From: Palaemon carinicauda
Taxonomy: Eukaryota; Arthropoda; Malacostraca; Decapoda; Palaemonidae
Assembly (NCBI RefSeq): GCF_036898095.1
Contig: NC_090750.1
Coordinates: 89,795,865 to 89,859,864, forward strand
Direction: 5' to 3'
Length of the DNA stretch: 64,000 nucleotides
Position numbers and translations under genes: made by a program. Shown here one piece after another: positions 42,056 through 52,204 of this stretch (its first letter is position 1; every line of letters begins with the position of its first letter). The notes under the pieces were generated by a model, which was given only the letters and a program-made list of their open reading frames with translations, did not search any database and was not told where the DNA came from.

Positions 42056-42307
42056 TTATAATATATCAAAGGCTCAAACCTTCGCGTGAAATAAACCTCT
42101 AAGGCTATTAACATAAAAAAACCAGTTCCCATAAAACCGAATGCAACAAAATGAGAAAAAAAAACCTTGGGAGCAGGGAATTTCCGATGAATTAAGAGAG
42201 AGAAATCGTTATGTTGAATCCAGCGACGAACGAGAAGGTTCAACTTTCGTCTCGATATTAACTTATGGAATTATGTCCACCAAGTCATTTTTCATCTGTT
42301 GGATTGT

Positions 42308-42309
<2 letters not shown>

Positions 42310-42352
<43 letters not shown>

Positions 42353-42403
42353 CGACAAATTTTGAAAGCGTAAGTTCCTCTCAATCTGAAATAGCAAAAA
42401 AAG

Positions 42404-42449
<46 letters not shown>

Positions 42450-42499
42450 GAGAGGTATTGAAAAATCAATTCTATCATCTTATTTAACAATTCATCACT

Positions 42500-42544
<45 letters not shown>

Positions 42545-42594
42545 AACAAATTTTGAAAGCGTAAGTTCCTCTCAATCTGAAATAGCAAAAAAAG

Positions 42595-42634
<40 letters not shown>

Positions 42635-42687
42635 GAGAGGTATTGAAAAATCAATTCTATCCTCATCTTATTTAACAATTCATCACT

Positions 42688-42732
<45 letters not shown>

Positions 42733-42783
42733 AACAAATTTTAAAAGCGTAAGTTCCTCTCAATCTGAAATAGCAAGAAAAAG

Positions 42784-42827
<44 letters not shown>

Positions 42828-43042
42828 GAGGTATTGAAAAATCAATTCTATCCTCATCTTATTTAACAATTCATCACTATCCTCTCTCTCTCTCTCTACT
42901 CTCTCTCTCTCTCTCTTCGACAAATTTTAAAAGCATAAGTTCCTCTAAGTCTAAAATGGCAAAAAAGGTCTCTCTCTCTCTCTCTCTCTCTCTCTTCAAA
43001 GAGCTGTTGAAAGATCATTTCTACCCTCATCTTATTTACTAA

Positions 43043-43076
<34 letters not shown>

Positions 43077-43126
43077 AGGTATTGAAAGATCATTTCTATC
43101 TTCATCTTATTTAACAATTCATCACT

Positions 43127-43165
<39 letters not shown>
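42310..43165. repeat. CT-anchored tandem array, ~187-bp units, about four and a half copies
   Basis: Each unit has two CT blocks separated by TTTTGAAAGCGTAAGTTCC.. AATCTGAAATAGCAAAAAAAG and by AGAGGTATTGAAAAATCAATTC.. CATCTTATTTAACAATTC. The left copies are almost identical; the right-hand copies (after about 42890) diverge and shorten. Confidence 0.85.
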
Positions 43166-43167
<2 letters not shown>

Positions 43168-43604
43168 GCGAATTAAAGGGGGTTCCGACGGTCAACTCTC
43201 CCTCCTCCTCGGGCCGTGACCATTTCGGGACCCCATCTTCTACGGGAGTTTTTGAGGGACCAGCGGTTTGGTCAGGTAGTCCCCATCGTGACCAGATCCA
43301 GGTAGCTGCAGGGGTGACCTTACTGGATGACGGGGGGAGGAAGGGGAGGGGGGGGGGGTTCTAGGTGCTAATGGTTGGGTGGGGAAGGGGGAGGGAGTCT
43401 TCCAGGAGGGGGGGGGGGAAGGTTGTTAGACTGGAGGAGGGGACAGACGGGGCCCTCTTGGGAATGTGGTGGATAACGTGGTGGCAAAGCGACGGTTAGA
43501 AACTATAATATTTGGAAGAAGAAGAAGAGGAAGAAGGAGAAGAAGAAGAAGAAGAAGAAGAAGAAAACTGGGGGTATTGCACCCATGTTCAAAGAGTATA
43601 CGAA
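43166..43604. other. GC- and G-rich stretch with long G runs
   Basis: The plus strand carries G runs of 6 to 12 at 43332-43445 (GACGGGGGGAGGAAGGGG, GGGTGGGGAAGGGGGAGGG), giving strong G-quadruplex potential. A GAAGAAGAAG run follows at 43515-43565. The first part (43180-43320) is unusually GC-balanced for this window but shows no bounded frame. Confidence 0.45.
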
Positions 43605-43885
43605 AATAAACTATAATTCATCTTTTCAACTGAATTAACTAAAACTTGTTTACTAACGAAATTCGAAGTTCAGTAAACGATAATAAAAAAATTAATTTAT
43701 CTTTTCAACAAAATTAACCAAAACTTCGTTTACCAACGAAATGCGAAGTTCAATAAACGAAAATAAATTTTAATAATTCACCTTTTTCAACTAAATTAAC
43801 CAAAACTTGGTTTACCAACGAAAGGCAAAGTTCAGTAAACACAAATAAACTGTAATAATTTATCTTTTAAATTAAATTAACTCAA
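43605..43885. repeat. Degenerate ~85-bp tandem repeat, three to four copies
   Basis: CATCTTTTCAACTGAATTAAC, AAAACTTGTTTACTAACGAAA and GAAGTTCAGTAAACGATAATA recur with substitutions. Confidence 0.7.
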
Positions 43886-44107
43886 ACTGGTTCATAACCA
43901 TCAATATATTGGTTATTAGAATAAGATATACATATAAAACAATTAGATATGCAAATGTAAGACTGGACATTATAATTAATAACCCGCAAAGGTAATTAAT
44001 TAATCAATCAAATTCATAATATTTCACTGTAAGTATAAACAAAATCTAAGGGGAAAAAGTAGCCCTTTACACTCAATGTAATTTCCCCAGTAAATCTTTC
44101 ACTAGCT

Positions 44108-44440
44108 ATCATCATCATCATATCCTTCTACGCCTATTGACGCAAAGGGCCTCGCTAAGATTTCTCCAATCGTCTCTATCTTGAGATTTTAATTGAATAT
44201 TTCTCCATTCATCATCTACTTCACGCTACATAGTCCTCAGCCATGTAGGCCAGGGTCTTCAAACTCTTCTATAGTATCTTGTGGTAAGAACATGCCCCAA
44301 ACCGTCTACATCTACCCCTCATCATAATCTCAACCACATATGGCACTCGCGTAATCTCTCTTATAGCTTCATTTTATCCTGTCCTGATATTTAACTCCCA
44401 ATATTCTTCTGAGGGCTTTGTTCTCAAATCTACTAAATAT
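44108..44440 (-). pseudogene. LINE-G: RT C-terminal fragment and 3' end, antisense
   Basis: The minus strand near 44430 reads RFENKALRRILGVKYQDRIK, a motif just upstream of the RT C-terminal domain in many LINEs. Degraded coding sequence follows, then the 3' end GCGTCAATAGGCGTAGAAGG with an ATG-repeat tail (ATCATCATC on plus). It lies beside a sense LINE-A copy with no spacer. Confidence 0.6.
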
Positions 44441-44449
44441 TATCAAGAT

Positions 44450-44664
44450 GTTTTCATGTTGACCAGGCTGACATGAGTCTTTTTATTGTTTATATATGAC
44501 ATATCTCTATTCGGCGTTGTTAACAGTTTATATAAGACATATCTGTTTTGAGGTTGTTACTGTCTTTAGAATGATTTATTATTTATTTCCTTATTTCCTT
44601 TCCTCACTGGGCTATTTTTCCCTTATAGTATTCTGGTTTTCCAACTAGGGTTGTAGCTTGGCTA

Positions 44665-44715
<51 letters not shown>
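44450..44715 (+). mobile_element. LINE-A 3'UTR with AAT tail
   Basis: AAGATGTTTTCATGTTGACC, GACATATCTGTTTTGAGG, TTTCCTTTCCTCACTGGGC, GGGTTGTAGCTTGGCTAG and about 60 bp of AAT. A short deletion removes the usual TGTTGGAGCCCTTGGGC. Confidence 0.7.
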
Positions 44716-44774
44716 TTGAGATTAATTATCGACTCAAGGTTTACAACACAAATAGCAAAATTCTGAATACTTAC

Positions 44775-44821
44775 ATTAGCTCCAAGTTGTCAGAAAGGAT
44801 GGGCACGGACTGACTGACGAC
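44775..44821 (-). CDS. Candidate internal exon 2 of a minus-strand gene
   Basis: On the minus strand, ATATTTTGTTTTACAG precedes and AAT|GTAAGTATTC follows a 47-bp segment, giving a pyrimidine-rich acceptor and a near-perfect donor. Only one of three frames is open: VVSQSVPILSDNLEL plus two bases (AT). It starts in phase 0, which matches the end of candidate exon 1 at 53306-53387, and leaves two bases, which matches candidate exon 3. The peptide looks like ordinary protein sequence but no family is recognised. Short exons with two good splice sites can occur by chance in 64 kb. Confidence 0.4.
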
Positions 44822-44959
44822 CTGTAAAACAAAATATGGATCCATATTACATTTTAGCATTGTAGTTAAAATGGTATAAAAGCAATGATCAGCTTAGCAA
44901 GAAGCAAGTAATTTATCTAATGTATCATATATTATAGTTACAGAAGCAGAGGTCTATCC

Positions 44960-44964
44960 TGAGG

Positions 44965-45040
<76 letters not shown>

Positions 45041-45090
45041 CTGAAACAATAAATATTTCAATAAAGATTCTTGAATTGCTTTTTTTAATT

Positions 45091-45135
<45 letters not shown>

Positions 45136-45185
45136 CTGAAACAATAAATATTTCAATACAGATTCTTGAATTGCTATTTTAAATT

Positions 45186-45226
<41 letters not shown>

Positions 45227-45287
45227 GAATAAAGCATGATAAATATTTAATATTTCAATGCAATCTTAGAATTACTTTTCAAATTTA

Positions 45288-45335
<48 letters not shown>
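44960..45335. repeat. CT-anchored tandem array, ~115-bp units, three to four copies
   Basis: (CT)n with TGCAACTGAAACAATAAATA, TTTCAATAAAGATTCTTGAA, TTGC..AATTGAT repeated at about 45035 and 45130, and a diverged unit at about 45225. Confidence 0.85.
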
Positions 45336-45500
45336 GGTCCTTAAGATCCCTTTGGAATTTCTCTTGCACCATCTTGTTCTTCGTCAGCATTAACTTTTTT
45401 TCCTCTTTATCTTACCCGGTATTAGAAAAGCATGTAATTGCGTCTTAGCATGCATGAGGGGTTGAGGGACCATGTTTACATAATCGAGTGGACCTGACGT

Positions 45501-45502
<2 letters not shown>

Positions 45503-45539
<37 letters not shown>

Positions 45540-45615
45540 TAAATTCTTCTTTGAGAGAATACTAATTCCTTCTACTTTTTTATATCATTATTAATATGAG
45601 TCTTATAATTATTAA

Positions 45616-45664
<49 letters not shown>

Positions 45665-45749
45665 ATTAAATCCTACTTCTTCGAGGGAGTAAACTAATTC
45701 CTTCTATTTCTTTTTATCATCATTATTATTCTTTTAATTATTAATAAAT

Positions 45750-45809
<60 letters not shown>

Positions 45810-45889
45810 ATTAAATCCTACTTCTTCGAGGGAGTAAGCCTAATTCCCTTATACTTCTTTATATCTATCATTATTATTCTTTTGAATAT

Positions 45890-45952
<63 letters not shown>

Positions 45953-46020
45953 ACTAAAACCTTCCACTTCTTTTCCTAATTATTGTCCTCATTATTATTA
46001 TCAAATTAAATTAGAGAGAG
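45503..46020. repeat. GA-anchored tandem array, ~140-bp units, four to five copies
   Basis: (GA)n with CTATTAAATCCTACTTCTTC, GAGGGAGTAAACTAATTCC, TTTTATCATCATTATTATTC and TTTTAATTATTAATAAATGAG. The units differ in GA length and a few spacer positions. Confidence 0.85.
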
Positions 46021-46048
46021 AACCTAATTCTTCTTCTGCTTCTGATAA

Positions 46049-46053
46049 TAATA

Positions 46054-46094
<41 letters not shown>

Positions 46095-46122
46095 ATTATA
46101 ATCTTCAACACTTCGTCTTCAA

Positions 46123-46172
<50 letters not shown>
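46049..46172. repeat. (ATT)n and (CT)n microsatellites
   Basis: ATT run at 46049-46093 and CT run at 46127-46172. Confidence 0.9.
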
Positions 46173-46174
<2 letters not shown>

Positions 46175-46196
46175 AAGCAGACCCTTTATAATTCAA

Positions 46197-46313
46197 ATGC
46201 AGATATTGCTTCTCCCCACCAAAAGTCATGTGATCACGCACCGAGCATTATTACGTCTCTTTTGTGCAGCATCCCGAGCTATTTGTCTACATAAATTGCC
46301 GTCAGGAGTCGAG
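46197..46313 (+). CDS. Candidate first coding exon, plus strand
   Basis: ATG at 46197 opens 39 codons (MQILLLPTKSHVITHRALLR, LFCAASRAICLHKLPSGVE) ending exactly at GAG|GTAAGGC, a good donor, in phase 0. The peptide is basic and hydrophobic with no acidic residue until its last position, as in targeting peptides. An acceptor-like TCTCTTTTGTGCAG also lies inside at 46269, which would make a 44-bp internal exon instead. No promoter or partner exon is firm. Confidence 0.2.
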
Positions 46314-46529
46314 GTAAGGCATCTCGCAAACTGGCGGAGGAAAAAAAAAAAAAAAAACTTTCTCCTACTACCGAAGATATAGACAGCGATGGAATGCCCA
46401 ATTGGTATCTGTTCTTCACGGAGATTCAAAGTAACTTAAGACTGTCAGAAATGCATTTCGTTACGTCATAGATTTTGAGGAGAGGAAAAAAAATAAATAA
46501 ATAAAATACATATAGAAAGACAGGTTTAT
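46314..46529. other. Unassigned sequence
   Basis: Contains an A16 run near 46340 that creates KKKKK/FFFFF artefact frames. Nothing recognised. Confidence 0.35.
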
Positions 46530-46795
46530 TTCCAAAGATTTGCCCAAAAATTTGTTAATTATTTTGCCCATAAATGGACATGTTTTTATTTTACCAAAAT
46601 TTCCAAAGACCTCCCAAAATATCACTAAATATTGCTCAAAATATCACAAGATTTTGGCCAAAAATATCACAAGGTATTGCCCAAAATATCACAAGATTTA
46701 GCCCAAAAAAATCTCAAGGTTTTGCCAATACAGTTTCAAGATTTCTCCAAACACTCCCAAGGTTTTGCCCAAAATTCGACAAGAATTTGCAACCC
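46530..46795. repeat. Degenerate ~23-bp tandem repeat, about ten copies
   Basis: Variants of AAGATTTTGCCCAAAATATC and ACAAGGTATTGCCCAAAATA recur with substitutions and small indels. A C12 run follows. Confidence 0.7.
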
Positions 46796-47184
46796 CCCCC
46801 CCCCACCCACAAAATAAAAAAAAAAATCTGGTATTGACATGGTCACAGAAGGCAGCTGTGGGTCTGGTCAGTTCTATGCCAGTGGCCTCCACACGGTCAT
46901 ATTGAAATTGAACAATATCGGGTCTGGTCAACATCCAGAAGGGTGACCAATAGGGGAAGTATACGCCGTTGGCAGATGAGGGTCATAGATAACAATGGTT
47001 TGTTATTTGAAAATAGACTTCAGATGTATGACGGGGGGGGGGGCGAAATCAGTCAAAATAAATATCAGACGAACATTTGTATGAAATATTTCGTCCACTG
47101 CTCTTATATAGTGAGTAATGTCCTTTTCTTTAAATGGAAACTGTAGTTTTACAAATTGTACTGGAGTCCCTATGAATGGTTTCT
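46796..47184. other. Unassigned sequence
   Basis: Includes GTCTGGTCAGTTCTATGCC and GGGTCTGGTCAACATCC, plus a G12 run near 47032. A minus frame (MLTRPDIVQFQYDRVEATG) is short and unassigned. Confidence 0.3.
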
Positions 47185-47795
47185 ACACAATACAAAAGGA
47201 TGCAAAAAACATTTTCTTACAAATGGAGGAGAAAATGTATTGCAATACAAGATAAACGGAGGAGAATAGAATTGCAATACGAGAGAAAATTCCAAAAATC
47301 CCCTACTCCAAAAAATGGAAGAGAATATGTATTACAAAACAAGAAAAAGGATTTAAAAACTGAAGATTAAATGTACTGCAATACAAGTAAAAAGGATCCA
47401 GAAATCATCTACTCCAAAAAATGGAATAGAAAATGTATTGTAATAACAGAAAAAAAATTGAAAACTGGAAGAGGGAATGTATTGCAATACGAGATAAAAG
47501 GATTAAAAAATGGAAGAGAAAATGTATTGCAATACGAGATAAAAGGATTTAAAAAATTGAAGAGAAAATGTATTGCAATGCGAGAGAAAGGGATTTAAAA
47601 ATTGGAAGAGAGAATGTATTGCAATACGAAAGAAAGGGATTTAAAAATGGAAGAGAAAATGTATTGCAATGCGAGAGAAAGGGATTTAAAAATTGGAAGA
47701 GAGAATGTATTGCAATACGAAAGAAAGGGATTTAAAAATGGAAGAGAAAATGTATTGCAATGCGAGATGAAATTATTGTATTTAATTTGTAACGA
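47185..47795. repeat. ~46-bp tandem repeat with a palindrome, about 13 copies
   Basis: AGAGAAAATGTATTGCAATA, CGAGA.AAAAGGATTTAAAAA, TGGA recurs. Most units contain GTATTGCAATAC or GTATTGCAATGC; the first is a perfect 12-bp palindrome. The right half (from about 47590) is a regular 92-bp dimer of GCGAGAGAAAGGG and ACGAAAGAAAGGG monomers, while the left half is irregular. Confidence 0.8.
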
Positions 47796-47924
47796 ATATT
47801 TCAAAACTGATCATCTTGATTGTGGCAACATTGCAAGATATCGCTAAAGGTAAGTTGTAACTTGCGTGTTGAAAATATCTTCTAAACAGACTATTGGACT
47901 GGATTTATTGGAATAGATATATAA

Positions 47925-47925
47925 A

Positions 47926-47992
<67 letters not shown>

Positions 47993-48190
47993 GCTATAAC
48001 TCTAGTTGGAAATGTGTATGCTATAAGACCAAGGGATCCAAAAGGTAAAAATAGCCCAGTAAGGAAATGAAATAAGGAAAACCTACCAGAGAAGTTTGAG
48101 AAAAATATTAATAATAAATTAAACCTTTCATTTATAAACTATAAAATCTTCTTGAGTGTACCCTCAAGCAAGAGAACTCTAACCCAAGAC
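47925..48190 (-). mobile_element. LINE-A/A2 3' end, antisense, with ATT tail
   Basis: About 65 bp of ATT tail, then AAGCTATAACTCTAGTTGG, AAAAATAGCCCAGTAAGG and GTACCCTCAAGCAAGAGAAC. Confidence 0.65.
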
Positions 48191-48462
48191 AATGTGGGCT
48201 ATGTATCAGGGTGTCGGGGCCTGTGATGCCATTCAGCATTCGGAAATGGAGGCCAATTTGAAGGATATAACGCAACCCTTCAAAGACCCTTAAGTTCTGC
48301 CTACAGTGCACCACCAGAAAAAAATAGACGCTTTCGCTCTCAAGAGGAAAATTTTTACGCTAAATTCCTCATGGATATCTTGAGTGATTATGCCCTACCA
48401 ATCAGAGATCTCTCAATATATACTTATCTAAATGTAACACAACATTGAAAGGAGTTTCAATA

Positions 48463-48464
<2 letters not shown>
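48191..48464. other. Unassigned sequence
   Basis: No repeat unit or credible frame. Confidence 0.35.
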
Positions 48465-48511
<47 letters not shown>

Positions 48512-48573
48512 AAAACACTTAACAGCATTTTACAGATACACATAAACTGAATCATTGAAATGACTTTAAATCC

Positions 48574-48616
<43 letters not shown>

Positions 48617-48677
48617 AAAACACTTAAAAGCACTTTACAGATACACTAAACTGAATCATTGACATGACTTTAAATCC

Positions 48678-48716
<39 letters not shown>

Positions 48717-48777
48717 AAAACACTTAACAGCATTTTACAGATACACTAAACTGAATCATTGAAATGACTTTAAATCC

Positions 48778-48824
<47 letters not shown>

Positions 48825-48835
48825 AAAAAAAACCT
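48465..48835. repeat. CT-anchored tandem array, ~105-bp units, four CT blocks
   Basis: (CT)n then GTCAAAACACTTAACAGCA, TTTTACAGATACACTAAACTG, AATCATTGAAATGACTTTAAA, TCCAA. Three spacers are nearly identical. Confidence 0.85.
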
Positions 48836-49224
48836 TGAAAGGAAAAGAGAAAGGCTATATACCGCAAGGCAGGGAAATACTTGAAACGTAATTCTTATGC
48901 AAGAGGAAGATGGGGAGGAAATTACACCCGGGGTTGAAGGCACTCACCACATCTACCTGTCCTTTTTTCGTGAGTCGGTCCAAACGGTCAAGCGACCGGG
49001 AGGGAGGGAGGAGGGAGGGAGGGAAGGAGGGAGGGAGGTAGGATCCAGGGAGGAAGTAATGGAAAGGGTAGGGAGGGAAGGATGATGCCTCCAAGTGCTG
49101 TATAAGGACTGGGAGAGGAAGGGGGGGGGGGGAGATGAGATAGGAATGGATGATTTCGGAGGGATGCTGGGCCATGGGGGATGGGTCATTAGATGGGATA
49201 CCTCTGGGAGGGAAGCTGGGACTG

Positions 49225-49230
<6 letters not shown>
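48836..49230. other. Unassigned G-rich sequence
   Basis: The plus strand has GGGAGGGAGGGAGGAGGGAG-type tracts (about 49000-49075) and a G12 run near 49121, all with G-quadruplex potential. Minus-strand frames across it are proline/serine-rich pyrimidine artefacts. A donor-like GTG|GTGAGTG lies on the minus strand near 48940 without a matching acceptor. Confidence 0.35.
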
Positions 49231-49268
<38 letters not shown>

Positions 49269-49321
49269 GGATTCAAAGTCCTTCCAATTTAGTGTATGTG
49301 TAAAATGCTGATGTTCAGTGT

Positions 49322-49358
<37 letters not shown>
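49231..49358. repeat. Two (GA)n microsatellites
   Basis: GA runs at 49231-49266 and 49325-49358. Confidence 0.9.
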
Positions 49359-49361
<3 letters not shown>

Positions 49362-49499
49362 GAAAAATGGGAGAAGAGGGGGTACATGGGAGATGAGAAG
49401 AGATGCTAGATGAAGCTGGAAATAGGAGAAGTGGACTTTTGGACACTAGCTGAGGGAGATGTGTGGAAAAATCATTTACGGAAGGATGTCATGTAAGCT

Positions 49500-49950
49500 A
49501 CGAGATGAGTCAGACAGACTCGCAGATATTCAGAGTCAGATACGTAAACAAAATACACAGAGTCAGATACGTAAACAAAATACTCAGAGTCAGATACGTA
49601 AGCAAAATACATAGTAAGCAAAATACATAGAGTTAAATGCGTAAACTAAATACAGTCAGATCCGTAAACGAAATGCATAAAGTTAGATATATAAACAAAA
49701 TACACAGAGTTAGATACGTAAACAAAATACACAGAGTCAGATACGTAAACAAAATACACAAAGTTAGATACGTAAACAAAATACATAGAGATAGATACGT
49801 AAACTAAATATATACAGTCAGATTCCTAAACAAAATGCATAAAGTCAGATGTATAAACAAAATACACAGAGTTAGATACGTAAACAAAATACACAGAGTC
49901 AGATACGTAAACAAAATACATACTTAGATATGTAAACAAAATTCATAACT
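49500..49950. repeat. 27-bp tandem array, about 16 copies
   Basis: AGAGTCAGATACGTAAACAA plus AATACAC repeats, with TTAGAT, ATATAAAC and shortened variants. Imperfect throughout, so older than the larger arrays. Confidence 0.85.
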
Positions 49951-50002
49951 GACCAGACTAGAATTGAAAACCAGAGAATGACTGTCCAAAAAAAATCGTA
50001 CA

Positions 50003-50004
<2 letters not shown>

Positions 50005-50084
<80 letters not shown>

Positions 50085-50085
50085 G
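50005..50085. repeat. (AAT)n microsatellite
   Basis: Uninterrupted AAT run of about 80 bp without adjoining LINE sequence, unlike most AAT runs in this window. Confidence 0.85.
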
Positions 50086-50229
50086 AAAGGGAGACACAAA
50101 TGGTTAGAAATACAGCAGTGCAAAGTCACAAGATAGAATAACCGAGACTGGATCAACAGATGCAAGAAATTGGTCAAAATAAAGCGAGCTAAATATAAAG
50201 GGAGGACTAGTTTTACATCTATTAATTTA

Positions 50230-50261
<32 letters not shown>

Positions 50262-50398
50262 GTGTGTGTGTGTGCGCGCGCGCATCTGTGTGTATATATA
50301 CATTACCATCATATACTAGTATATTTATACATATAAACGTATATATGGTTTATATATGTATATATATATACACATTGTATATATACAGTAAATATTTT

Positions 50399-50452
<54 letters not shown>
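50230..50452. repeat. (TA)n, (TG)n, (CG)n microsatellite cluster
   Basis: TA at 50238-50262, TGTGTGTGTGCGCGCGCG at 50263-50283 (alternating purine-pyrimidine, Z-DNA prone) and TA at 50400-50452. Confidence 0.9.
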
Positions 50453-50456
<4 letters not shown>

Positions 50457-50743
50457 CTTTATATACACAAATATACAAAACTTAATATAAATGTAAACAC
50501 TCATATCTACACAAAAAAAAAAGAGTGAGGAAAAGAGTAAGACATCCGATTGTATCTGGCCGTCCTTTCCTTTCCCCACCGCATATCTGTCCAACACCTT
50601 CCCCACTGCTGCCCTTTGCCAGTGACCGGCCAGGTGTTATCGTAAGAGGAAATAATTTCGTAACGTCGGACAAAACAGAAACGTAAATTCTCCACTTTTC
50701 CTTCGTTGCATTCACCACGGGAATCATAAACAGCTCACAGAAA
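50453..50743 (-). other. Unassigned sequence with an open minus-strand frame
   Basis: The minus frame across 50482-50727 (MIPVVNATKEKWRIYVSVLS, then DVTKLFPLTITPGRSLAKG) is more protein-like than most here, but has no domain and no splice pair. Left as unassigned. Confidence 0.2.
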
Positions 50744-50943
50744 CTATAGTCAATTTTTTTTTAATAAGGCGCATTTGCACTGACTCGCAGGAGTGCCCTT
50801 TTAGCTCGGAAAAAAGTTTCCTAATCGCTGATTGGTTGGACAAAATCATTCTAACCAATCAGCTTGCAGGAAACTTTTTCCGAGCTAAAAGGGGCACCAT
50901 TGCGAGTCTGTGCATATGCGCCTCATTAAAAAAATGACTGTAG
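50744..50943. mobile_element. MITE-C copy 3, 200-bp foldback
   Basis: CTATAGTCAATTTTTTTTTA at one end and AAAAAAATGACTGTAG at the other. Inner arms CTCGGAAAAAAGTTTCCTAA and GGAAACTTTTTCCGAGC. Central ATTGGTT and AACCAATCAGC pair. Confidence 0.75.
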
Positions 50944-51135
50944 AAAGTGCAGTTCTTAGTATAGGAAATATTTTTTTTAATGTTTTTACTGTTCTTGAAA
51001 TTTTCTATTTTTCCTTGTTTCCCTTCCTCACTGGGATATTTTCCCTGTTGGGGTATCTGGGGTTGCAGCATCCTGCTTTTCCAACTATGGTTGTAGCTTA
51101 GCGAGTAATAATAATAATAATAATAATACGTAACA
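50944..51135 (+). mobile_element. A2/LINE-A 3' end, sense
   Basis: GCAGTTCTTAGTATAGGAAA, TTTCCCTTCCTCACTGGGAT, GGTTGTAGCTTAGCGAG and an AAT tail, starting directly at the MITE-C end. Confidence 0.65.
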
Positions 51136-51189
51136 TGGCTAAGTATATATACAATGAAGTATGCATTGCAACGGCATGCTTTTAAATTT

Positions 51190-51345
51190 CAAAGAGACCG
51201 ACCGTATATAGATATATAATTAGCAGCCAGGCCTCATCTCCAACCATGCAGAGACCAGGAAGGGACAGGAAATGGCTGCTGATGATTCAGAAGCCAGACG
51301 TGTAGGTCCGTCAACCTTCACATATATCCCAGCAGGATGGCAAGG
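51190..51345 (-). mobile_element. SINE-B, old diverged copy
   Basis: GACCGACCGTATATAGATATA, AGGAAGGGACAGGAAATGGC, TGCTGATGATTCAG and CCAGCAGGATGGCAAGG keep the SINE-B order with many changes. No head. Confidence 0.5.
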
Positions 51346-51369
51346 TGTAATACATTAATGGAACTCAGT

Positions 51370-51553
51370 TTGACCTTTGACCTAGGACTTCCGATCTGTT
51401 TTGACGCTGTTACTGTTTTTAGAAGGATATATTGTTAATTTATTCTCATCATTTATCTATTTCCTTATTTCCTTTCCTCACTGGGCTATTTTTCCCTATT
51501 GAAACCCTTGGGCTTATAGCATCTTGCTTTTCCAACTAGGGTTGTAGCTTGGC

Positions 51554-51622
<69 letters not shown>
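51370..51622 (+). mobile_element. LINE-A 3'UTR with AAT tail
   Basis: GATCTGTTTTGACGCTGTTAC, TTTCCTTTCCTCACTGGGC and GGGTTGTAGCTTGGCTAA, then about 75 bp of AAT. Confidence 0.7.
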
Positions 51623-51623
<1 letters not shown>

Positions 51624-52204
51624 TAGGAATAACTAGCAAACACGTATGTAATGTACTACTTTGACCAACAGCGGTACTTTGAGTCTTATCACGCCACGTA
51701 CGCAGACATATGTATATATACATATTTATTCACCTTTGACTAACAGCGCCATCTTCGTGAATAATTCTAACTATATCGCGTTAGGCAGCTCCTCCTCTCA
51801 TACCAATACCATGGAAATGGGAACTTATCATTCGAAGCAGATATTCTCCATTACGTATCACGGGTCTTCTTCGTCCTTTTATTAATCATCATTATCATTA
51901 ACATTCTCAAGGCTTCAATTTCTAGTTCTGCAGATTTATTTGCCTTCTTATAATTGTCCGTTTGTCTGGTAAATCAATTAAGTTCTATTCTAGCAATTAT
52001 TATCAATAAAATAATCAATTTTAAGCCTCTTTATAGTTAAATCTTAATCATTATATATATGATCATCTTTATCAGTTTGCTTCAATTTTCCAATAATTCT
52101 TCACATAATCTCTCAATTAACATAATAGTCATACTCTTCGATGTTTGTTGTCTGACTGAAGGACGCATTAGCAACCTTGTGATTATCATATCATTACCCA
52201 TTGT
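51623..52204. other. Unassigned AT-rich sequence
   Basis: A 74-codon frame (51661-51885) and a 66-codon frame (52059-52259) carry no domain. The second runs into the 73-bp array. Confidence 0.35.

Noticed and set aside
45416..45493. 78-bp minus-strand segment between a (CT)n...GTCAG acceptor-like site and CCGG|GTAAGATA
   Set aside because: Open in one frame only (PLDYVNMVPQPLMHAKTQL), but that phase cannot join the candidate exons at 53306 or 44775, and the pyrimidine tract is just a microsatellite.
48941..48985. Donor-like GTG|GTGAGTG on the minus strand after RLTKKGQVDV
   Set aside because: No acceptor after the long pyrimidine tract. The frame upstream is low complexity.
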